A program made the translations under genes and the position numbers. Shown here piece by piece: positions 5,547-10,076 of a stretch of DNA of 10,076 nt. Each line of letters opens with the position of its first letter. Position 1 is the first letter of the stretch. The DNA is from DASTQL01 sp035761805 (GTDB lineage: Bacteria; Actinomycetota; Actinomycetes; Jiangellales; Jiangellaceae), in assembly GCA_035761805.1 (NCBI GenBank), contig DASTQL010000028.1, forward strand, positions 1 through 10,076, read 5' to 3'. The notes beneath the pieces were generated by a model that was not told where the DNA came from, did no database searches, and saw only the letters and a program-made list of their open reading frames with translations.

Positions 5547-6695
5547 GCGGGCGACGGGGGAGAGGCCCAGTGACATCCCCGCCAGCCCCCGGCGGCGCCG
5601 CGCCAGCGCCCGGGCGACCTCGCGCAGCGCCGCCGCCGCGGGGGCTCCGGGGTCGCTGACGACCAGCGGGATGCCGGAGTCGGCGCCCTCGCGCAGGCGG
5701 AGGTCCAGCGGCACCTCGCCGAGCAGCGGGACGGTCGTGCCCAGCCGGCGGCCCAGCGCGTCGGCGACGTGCCGCCCGCCGCCGTTGCCGAAGACCTCGA
5801 TCCGGTGCTCCGCCCCACAGTGCGGGCACGGCATCCAGGACATGTTCTCGATGACGCCGGCGACCTGCTGGTGCGTCTGGAGCGCCATCGAACCGGCGCG
5901 TTCGGCCACCTCGGCCGCCGCCAGCTGTGGGGTGGTGACCACGAGGACCTCGGAGGCGGGCAGCAGCTGCGCGAGGGAGATCGCGACGTCACCCGTCCCC
6001 GGGGGGAGGTCGAGCAGGAGGATGTCGAGGTCGCCCCAGAAGACGTCGGACAGGAACTGCTGGAGTGCCCGGTGCAGCATCGGTCCGCGCCAGGCGACCG
6101 GGGTGTCGCGGTCCGGCTTGAACATCTCCGTCGAGATGACCTTCACCCCGTGCGCCGGCACCGGCATGATCATCCGCTCGACCACTGTCGGGCGGGAGCC
6201 CTCGATGCCGAGCATCCGGGGAGCCGAGTGCCCGTAGATGTCGGCGTCGACCAGACCCACGGCCACCCCGTCGGCGGCCATCGCCGCGGCGAGGTTGGCC
6301 GTGACCGACGACTTGCCCACCCCCCCCTTGCCGGACGCGACCGCGTAGACCCGGGTGAGTGACCCCGCCTGGGCGAAGGGGATCTCGCGCTCGGGCGCGC
6401 CGCCTCGCAGTTGTGCGGCCAGGCCCCGGCGCTGCTCGTCGGACATGACGTCGAGGGCGACGTCGACCGCGGTCACCCCGTCGACCGCCGACACCGCCGC
6501 CGTCACGTCCCGCGTGATCGTGGCCTTGAGGGGGCAGCCGGCCACGGTCAGCCAGACACCGACCCGCACGGCCCCGTCAGGTCCGATGTCGACGGACTTC
6601 ACCATGCCCAGGTCGGTGATCGGCCGCTTGATCTCGGGGTCCCGGACGGTCGCGAGAGCCTCCTGGACCAGGGTCTCGGTGGGTGCTGGGGCCAT
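5544..6695 (-). CDS. mrp: Mrp/ApbC-family iron-sulfur cluster carrier ATPase
   Basis: This 383-residue cytoplasmic protein is predicted to carry and deliver Fe-S clusters to target enzymes using a deviant Walker P-loop ATPase. The N-terminal MIP18/DUF59 domain (about 6-85) starts ALATVRDPEIKRPITDLGMV and has the conserved cysteine C54 in AGCPLK. The P-loop GKGGVGKSS is at 122-130 and is followed by VGLVDADIYGHS (switch I) and LLLDLPPGTGD. The cluster-binding C290-P-H-C293 pair sits in ENMSWMPCPHCG. The length is standard for the DUF59-Mrp fusion. The ATG at 6695 has no Shine-Dalgarno, but a TAGCAT hexamer ends six bases upstream, so a leaderless transcript is likely. It converges with tatB and diverges from a MarR-type gene. 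The position near sigE-htrA-tatB matches mycobacterial synteny as I recall it. Confidence 0.93.
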   Translation of the reverse strand: MAPAPTETLVQEALATVRDPEIKRPITDLGMVKSVDIGPDGAVRVGVWLTVAGCPLKATITRDVTAAVSAVDGVTAVDVALDVMSDEQRRGLAAQLRGGAPEREIPFAQAGSLTRVYAVASGKGGVGKSSVTANLAAAMAADGVAVGLVDADIYGHSAPRMLGIEGSRPTVVERMIMPVPAHGVKVISTEMFKPDRDTPVAWRGPMLHRALQQFLSDVFWGDLDILLLDLPPGTGDVAISLAQLLPASEVLVVTTPQLAAAEVAERAGSMALQTHQQVAGVIENMSWMPCPHCGAEHRIEVFGNGGGRHVADALGRRLGTTVPLLGEVPLDLRLREGADSGIPLVVSDPGAPAAAALREVARALARRRRGLAGMSLGLSPVAR

Positions 6696-6701
6696 GAGTC
6701 G

Positions 6702-6707
6702 ATGCTA
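6702..6707 (-). promoter_or_regulatory. -10 element of mrp (leaderless)
   Basis: Minus-strand TAGCAT (TANNNT) lies exactly six bases before the ATG at 6695, placing the transcription start at or within a base of the start codon. No ribosome-binding site is present, which fits leaderless translation. A -35 at 17-base spacing would cover plus 6725-6730, overlapping the -10 of the divergent marR promoter. Confidence 0.55.
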
Positions 6708-6725
6708 CGTCCCCGCGCCGCCCCC

Positions 6726-6731
6726 TACGAT
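6726..6731 (+). promoter_or_regulatory. -10 element of the marR-type gene (leaderless)
   Basis: TACGAT (TANNNT) followed by six bases and GTG at 6738, with no Shine-Dalgarno. The start of transcription is predicted at the GTG. A -35 at 17-base spacing falls at 6703-6708, on top of the mrp -10 element. The two promoters therefore overlap and may exclude each other. Confidence 0.55.
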
Positions 6732-6737
6732 CGGGGC

Positions 6738-7196
6738 GTGGAGGCCTGGTCGGGGCGCAGCCGCGTCACCGCCGACGAGCTCGCCGTCTGGCGGGCGTTC
6801 CTCCGCGCGCACGCCCGCGTCGTCCGGACCCTGGAAGCGGACCTGCTCGCCGAGCACGACCTCCCGCTGGCCTGGTACGACGTGATGGTCCAGCTGGTCG
6901 AGGCCCCCGGCCGCCGGGTACGGATGACCGAGCTGGCCGATCGCGTCCTGCTCTCGCGCAGCGGGCTGACCCGGTTGGTCGACCGCATGGTCGGGGCCGG
7001 GCTGGTCCGGCGCGAGCCGTGCGACACCGATGCCCGGGGCTACTACGCGGTCCTCACCGACGAGGGCTACGCGCGGCTGCGGAGCGCGGCAGGGACGCAC
7101 CTGCGCGGCGTGCGCGACCGGGTGATCTCGCTCTTCGACCCCGACGAGCTCCAGCTCCTGGGCTCCTACCTGGCCCGCCTCTATCCCGCCCCCTGA
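6738..7196 (+). CDS. MarR-family transcriptional regulator
   Basis: This 152-residue winged-helix regulator probably acts as a dimeric repressor. An N-terminal helical dimerisation part (ELAVWRAFLRAHARVVRTLE) leads into DLPLAWYDVMVQLVEAPGRR. The helix-turn-helix RMTELADRVLLSRSGLTRLV follows, then the recognition helix continuation DRMVGAGLVRRE. The wing region CDTDARGYYAVLTDEGYARL has the D-x-R signature of MarR proteins. A final helix pair FDPDELQLLGSYLARLY closes the dimer interface. The GTG start fits the leaderless -10 box. Upstream in-frame codons run antisense into mrp and are rejected. Its target and inducer cannot be read from sequence. The shared 42-bp region with mrp makes self-regulation and control of mrp plausible. 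It is not obviously linked to the transporter that follows on the opposite strand. Confidence 0.88.
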   Translation: MEAWSGRSRVTADELAVWRAFLRAHARVVRTLEADLLAEHDLPLAWYDVMVQLVEAPGRRVRMTELADRVLLSRSGLTRLVDRMVGAGLVRREPCDTDARGYYAVLTDEGYARLRSAAGTHLRGVRDRVISLFDPDELQLLGSYLARLYPAP

Positions 7197-7217
7197 GGGC
7201 CTCCACCCCCTGCAAAG

Positions 7218-7297
7218 GATCACGGCAGCCGCGTAAGTGGTGGCCGAGCCAGGTGAATTCACCGCGGCATACACCCATGTACGTGGCTGCCGTGATC
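7218..7297. repeat. 80-bp concentric palindrome in the 178-bp gap between marR and ecfT
   Basis: Outer arms 7218-7240 and 7275-7297 pair at 20 of 23 positions, with 13 perfect bases at the outer end (GATCACGGCAGCC / GGCTGCCGTGATC). The inner part GGTGAATTCACC (7252-7263) is a perfect 12-bp palindrome. Both have the same centre, between 7257 and 7258; the 11 bases on each side between them are mostly unpaired. Two of the three arm mismatches are G-U pairs in plus-strand RNA. It lies 21 bases after the marR stop. It may be a strong transcript end structure, an operator, or a small palindromic mobile repeat. The rest of 7197-7374 shows no supported gene; a TAGGGT (7300-7305) just outside the right arm is a possible plus-strand -10. 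Confidence 0.8.
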
Positions 7298-7348
7298 GAT
7301 AGGGTGAGCGGCCGGCGGCGGGTCGGGCCACGAAGCCCGAGGAGCCGG

Positions 7349-7368
7349 ATGCGCGGCCTTCGGCGCAT
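7349..7368 (-). terminator. Hairpin after ecfT
   Basis: ATGCGC (7349-7354) and GCGCAT (7363-7368) are perfect arms around eight bases. The hairpin lies six bases past the ecfT stop on the minus strand. No T-tract follows. It is a candidate transcript end for the transporter operon, supported only by position and symmetry. Confidence 0.35.
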
Positions 7369-7374
7369 GCGTCC

Positions 7375-8181
7375 TCAGATGATCAGCGGCGACCACGCGC
7401 CGGTGACCACGGACAGGGTGACTGCGAGCGCCGTGATGGCGACGGAGCCGGCGACCAGCGCGGCGTCCCCGAGGGTGAACCGCTGCACTCGCGCCATGGT
7501 CCGCGGCCCGTGGGAGTCGAAGCCCCGGGCGTCCATCGCCACCGCGAGCCTCGTACCACGGCGGACCGCCCCCACGAGCAGGGCGAAGACCTTGCCGGCG
7601 AAGAGCCGGGCAGCCGCGACGGGATTCCCGCCCGCCTCGAGACCGCGCGCTCTCCGGGCCCGGCCGAGCACCTCCCACTCGGCCACCAGGAGCGGCGCGA
7701 GCCGCAGCCCGGCCAGCGCCCCGTACGCGAACCGGGCCGGCGCCCGCAGGTGCTGGACCAGCCCGTCGGCGAGGTCGACGGGGTCGATCGTGAGCACCGC
7801 GAGGAAGCCGGGCAGCGCGATCGCCAGCACCCGGAGCGCGTTGGCGCCACCGGCGCCGAGGCTCTCGGTGGTGACGAGCAGGGGACCCGCATCCAGGACG
7901 ACGGTCCCGCCCTTGCGGTCGGTGAAGACCGCGTTGCCGAGGGCCAGCGTGAGCGCCCCGACGGCGAGCGGCCAGGCTCGCCGCGCCAGCGCTCCCCACG
8001 CGATCCCGCAGGCCGGGACGCAGGCCAGCGTGGCGGTGAGGACCACGGTCGGGGCCACCGGGTCGACGCTGACCAGCAGGGCGAGCGCGGGGACGAAGGC
8101 GGCGACCATCTTGGCGACCGGGTCGCGGCGGGCGAGGGGCGCCGCCGGGTCGGCCACCACGTGGAGGGCGAGGGAGGTCAC
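7375..8181 (-). CDS. ykoC: ECF transporter transmembrane coupling subunit (EcfT, YkoC-like)
   Basis: This 268-residue integral membrane protein links the substrate-binding S component to the ATPases of an energy-coupling-factor importer. It opens with DPAAPLARRDPVAKMVAAF, the usual EcfT start before the first helices. Several hydrophobic segments follow (for example VAAFVPALALLVSV, AWPLAVGALTLALG, ALRVLAIALPGFLAVL, ALVAGSVAITALAVTL). The two coupling motifs that dock onto the ATPases are present: A178-R-G in RRARGLEAGG and A218-R-G in DARGFDSHGP. The start GTG 8181 overlaps the ATPase stop by GTGA, and a G-rich run (about 8186-8195) serves as ribosome-binding site. It is third in the operon ecfS-ecfA-ecfT. 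The YkoC assignment follows from the neighbouring YkoE-type S component. Confidence 0.88.
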   Translation of the reverse strand: MTSLALHVVADPAAPLARRDPVAKMVAAFVPALALLVSVDPVAPTVVLTATLACVPACGIAWGALARRAWPLAVGALTLALGNAVFTDRKGGTVVLDAGPLLVTTESLGAGGANALRVLAIALPGFLAVLTIDPVDLADGLVQHLRAPARFAYGALAGLRLAPLLVAEWEVLGRARRARGLEAGGNPVAAARLFAGKVFALLVGAVRRGTRLAVAMDARGFDSHGPRTMARVQRFTLGDAALVAGSVAITALAVTLSVVTGAWSPLII

Positions 8182-9665
8182 CGGGCCACCCCCCCGCACA
8201 TCTCGACCCGCCGGTCGGCCAGCGCCGCCGCGAACGCCTCGTCGTGCGTCACCGCGAGCACCGACGTCCCGGCGTCGCGGAGGTCCGCGCAGAGGTCCAG
8301 CAGCTCCGTCCAGGTCAGCGCGTCCTGGCCGAAGGTCGGCTCGTCGAGCACCAGCACGTCGGGCGAGGTGGCCAGGGCCGTGGCCACCGACAGGCGTCGC
8401 TTCTCGCCGCCGGACAGCGTGAAGGGGTTGGCGCCAGCCAGGTGGCCCAGGCGCAGTCGCTCGAGCAGCTCGGAGCAGCGCCGCCGGGACTCCGTGTCGC
8501 GGATACCGGCGCGCCGGGGGCCGACCAGGAGCTCCTCGTCGACCCGGGCGGTGAGCAGCTGGTGCTCGGGGTCCTGGAAGACGGTGCCCACCCGGCGGCA
8601 CAGCTGCCGCGCGCGCCACCGGTGCAGCGGCAGCTCGGGGGAGTCGGTGAACCGCGCCGCACCCGCGGTGGGCCGCACGAGACCCGCCAGCAGCACCGCC
8701 AACGTCGACTTGCCGCTGCCGTTCGGCCCGGTCACGGCCACCGCCTCGGCCGCCCGCAGGCCGAGGTCCGTCGGTGCCAGTGCGGGGGCATCGGCGCCGG
8801 GGTAGCGCAGCGTCAGCCCGTCGGCAGCGAGGCGCACGTCACCGACCCGACCGGTGCGGCGGCGCGCCGGGGGAGCGGGGCCCCAGGGGGCGGGCACCCA
8901 CACCCCCCGTGCCGACAGTGACCAGCCCCGACGGCCGAAGACCTCGGTCGGGGCTCCGTCGTCCACGACGCCGCCCCCGGGGTCCACGACCACGACCCGG
9001 TCCACCAGGTGGAGCGCGGCACCGACGTGGTGCTCGACCATGAGCAGGGTGGCTCCGGTGGCCTCCAGCACCCGCTCGACGGCCTCGAGCACCAGGCGGG
9101 TGCCGGCGGGGTCCAGGTTCGCCGTCGGCTCGTCGAGCACCAGGAGGGCGGGACCGCGGACCAGCGCACCGGCGAGCGCCAACCGCTGCTGCTCGCCCCC
9201 CGAGAGCGCCGAGGTCGACCGGTCCCGGCCGTACGGGAAGCCGACCGTCTGCAGCGCTGCGTCCACCCGCGACCAGATGTGCGCAGGGGGGACGCCGGAG
9301 TTCTCCAGCCCGAAGGCCACGTCGTCACCGGCCCGCGCCATGACGAGGGACGACTCCGGGTCCTGGAAGAGCATGCCCGTCCCGTGCCGGGCCAGAGCAG
9401 CGGGGCGCCCGTCCACCAGCACCTCGCCCTCGCGCTCCGCGGCGGTCTCGGTGTCGAGCAGCCCGGCGACGCCGTGCAGCAGCGTGGACTTCCCCCCGCC
9501 GGAGGGGCCGACCACGAGCACCCGCTCGCCGGGCGCCAGCTCGAGGTCCACCCCCCTGCACGCCCACGCCCGGCGCCCCGCGTAGCGCCAGCCCCACGCC
9601 CGTACGGAGACGGTGGAGGGCGGGGACGGCGTCGAGGCGGGCCGCTCGACGGACGGGAGCGCCAC
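8178..9665 (-). CDS. ykoD: ECF transporter double ATPase (EcfA1-A2 fusion, YkoD-like)
   Basis: This 495-residue protein fuses two ABC ATPase domains that power an ECF importer. Domain 1: Walker A GPSGGGKST (53-61), Q-loop FQDPES (100-105), signature LSGGEQQR (154-161), Walker B LLVLDE (174-179), switch H212 in MVEHH. Domain 2: Walker A GPNGSGKST (313-321), Q-loop FQDPEHQ (363-369), signature LSGGEKRR (417-424), Walker B VLVLDE (437-442), H474 in VTHDE. Both sites therefore appear complete. The linker (about 245-280) includes WVPAPWGPAPPARRR. The GTG at 9665 begins ALPSVERPASTPSPPST, a low-complexity stretch before homology, 11 bases after the S-component stop; its ribosome-binding site is weak, so translation may be coupled or the start slightly different. 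A frame extension further upstream lies over ecfS and is rejected. YkoD of Bacillus has the same double-ATPase layout. Confidence 0.9.
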   Translation of the reverse strand: MALPSVERPASTPSPPSTVSVRAWGWRYAGRRAWACRGVDLELAPGERVLVVGPSGGGKSTLLHGVAGLLDTETAAEREGEVLVDGRPAALARHGTGMLFQDPESSLVMARAGDDVAFGLENSGVPPAHIWSRVDAALQTVGFPYGRDRSTSALSGGEQQRLALAGALVRGPALLVLDEPTANLDPAGTRLVLEAVERVLEATGATLLMVEHHVGAALHLVDRVVVVDPGGGVVDDGAPTEVFGRRGWSLSARGVWVPAPWGPAPPARRRTGRVGDVRLAADGLTLRYPGADAPALAPTDLGLRAAEAVAVTGPNGSGKSTLAVLLAGLVRPTAGAARFTDSPELPLHRWRARQLCRRVGTVFQDPEHQLLTARVDEELLVGPRRAGIRDTESRRRCSELLERLRLGHLAGANPFTLSGGEKRRLSVATALATSPDVLVLDEPTFGQDALTWTELLDLCADLRDAGTSVLAVTHDEAFAAALADRRVEMCGGVAR

Positions 9666-9676
9666 GTCGGACCGGT

Positions 9677-10076
9677 TCAGACCTCGGCCTGCGCGCGGCC
9701 GGCCGCGAAGGGGGCGAGCGCACCGGTTCGCGCCAGGGCGCGTACCAGTAGGTAGCCGCCGAGCCCGGCGACGACGACCCCAGTGACCGCGGCGGCACCC
9801 ACGTAGACCGCCTTCCAGCCCAGGCTGTACTCGGCCACCCAGACGAAGCTCTCGTACACCCCCATCGCCAGACCGGCAGCCAGGCCGGCGAGCAGCGCGG
9901 CGACGACGCCCCAGCGCCGGTACGCGAGCAGCGCAAAGGCCAGCTCGGCGCCCAGGCCCTGCCACACGCCGGACATGAAGACCGACAGCCCCCAGACGGA
10001 GCCGAAGAACATCGACACCGTCGCCGCGACCACCTCGGTGTAGAGGGCTGCGCCGGGCTTGCGGATCACCAGTCCG
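9677..10076 (-). CDS. ykoE: ECF transporter substrate-binding S component, YkoE family (5' end outside window)
   Basis: The last 132 residues are visible and the N-terminus runs off the right edge (an internal GTG at 10069 is not the start; the frame continues upstream as G-L before it). The visible part holds RKPGAALYTEVVAATVSMFF, GSVWGLSVFMSGVWQGLGAE, LAFALLAYRRWG, then hydrophobic helices VVAALLAGLAAGLAMGVY and AAAVTGVVVAGLGGYLLV. The blocks R-K-P-G-A-A, G-S-x-W-G and Q-G-L-G-A-E-L-x-F-A-L resemble, from memory, the YkoE family, the S component proposed to bind thiamine or its hydroxymethylpyrimidine precursor. About two thirds of a usual 190-200 residue protein is present. It is the first visible gene of the S-A-T operon. 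A TPP riboswitch, if any, would lie beyond the window. Confidence 0.82.
   Translation of the reverse strand, partial: GLVIRKPGAALYTEVVAATVSMFFGSVWGLSVFMSGVWQGLGAELAFALLAYRRWGVVAALLAGLAAGLAMGVYESFVWVAEYSLGWKAVYVGAAAVTGVVVAGLGGYLLVRALARTGALAPFAAGRAQAEV

Noticed and set aside
7276..7330. Plus-strand peptide MYVAAVIDRVSGRR, resembling the start of an integrase core
   Set aside because: It derives from the right palindrome arm. No ribosome-binding site or downstream DDE motifs follow, and the frame soon runs antisense to ecfT.
7510..8805. Long plus-strand open frame opposite ecfT and the ATPase gene
   Set aside because: Its translation is composition-driven and lacks motifs, while the minus strand encodes complete ABC and EcfT signatures.
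9666..9965. Extension of the double ATPase frame upstream of the GTG at 9665
   Set aside because: It overlaps the S-component gene in another frame and is low complexity; the S component has clear family blocks.

Overview
The window is very GC-rich DNA from an actinobacterium (Actinomycetota). Codon third positions are almost all G or C, GTG starts are frequent, genes overlap by GTGA, and two genes look leaderless. The gene order around the ECF sigma factor (methyltransferase <- / sigE -> rseA -> [rseB] -> htrA -> tatB -> / <- mrp) follows, from memory, the Rv1220c-sigE-rseA-htrA-tatB...mrp neighbourhood of Mycobacterium tuberculosis. The extra rseB-like gene and the base composition would suit a Nocardioidaceae/Propionibacteriales-type organism, but that placement is inference.

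Layout: bases 1-~138 are the 3' end of an IS4-type transposase entering from the left. At 207-842 (minus) lies an SAM-dependent O-methyltransferase whose only start with a good ribosome-binding site is an ATC. The 842-1050 gap is a dense regulatory region: two tandem ECF-type promoters (GGAAC...GTT) and a short perfect inverted repeat precede sigE. Then comes the envelope-stress operon on the plus strand: sigE (1050-1628), a zinc-finger transmembrane anti-sigma factor (1625-2257), an RseB/MucB-like exported sensor (2254-3402), a membrane-anchored HtrA protease (3430-5055) and tatB (5100-5510). The sigE/rseA and rseA/rseB junctions overlap by four bases, so translation is probably coupled.

Convergent to tatB is mrp (5544-6695, minus), an Fe-S carrier ATPase. 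It shares a 42-bp intergenic region with a divergent MarR-family regulator (6738-7196). Each gene there has a TANNNT -10 box exactly six bases before its start codon, which predicts two overlapping leaderless promoters. The 178-bp gap after marR holds an 80-bp concentric palindrome. The right part is an energy-coupling-factor transporter of the YkoEDC type on the minus strand (ecfT 7375-8181, double ATPase 8178-9665, S component 9677-window end, partial), probably importing a thiamine-related compound.

Functional picture: a membrane-spanning anti-sigma factor plus an RseB-like periplasmic-side sensor probably hold SigE inactive. Released SigE would activate its own promoter and therefore the protease HtrA and possibly TatB. 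No wholly new system is visible. The most unusual elements are the concentric palindrome, the RseB-like sensor in an actinobacterial sigE operon, the ATC start and the face-to-face leaderless promoters.
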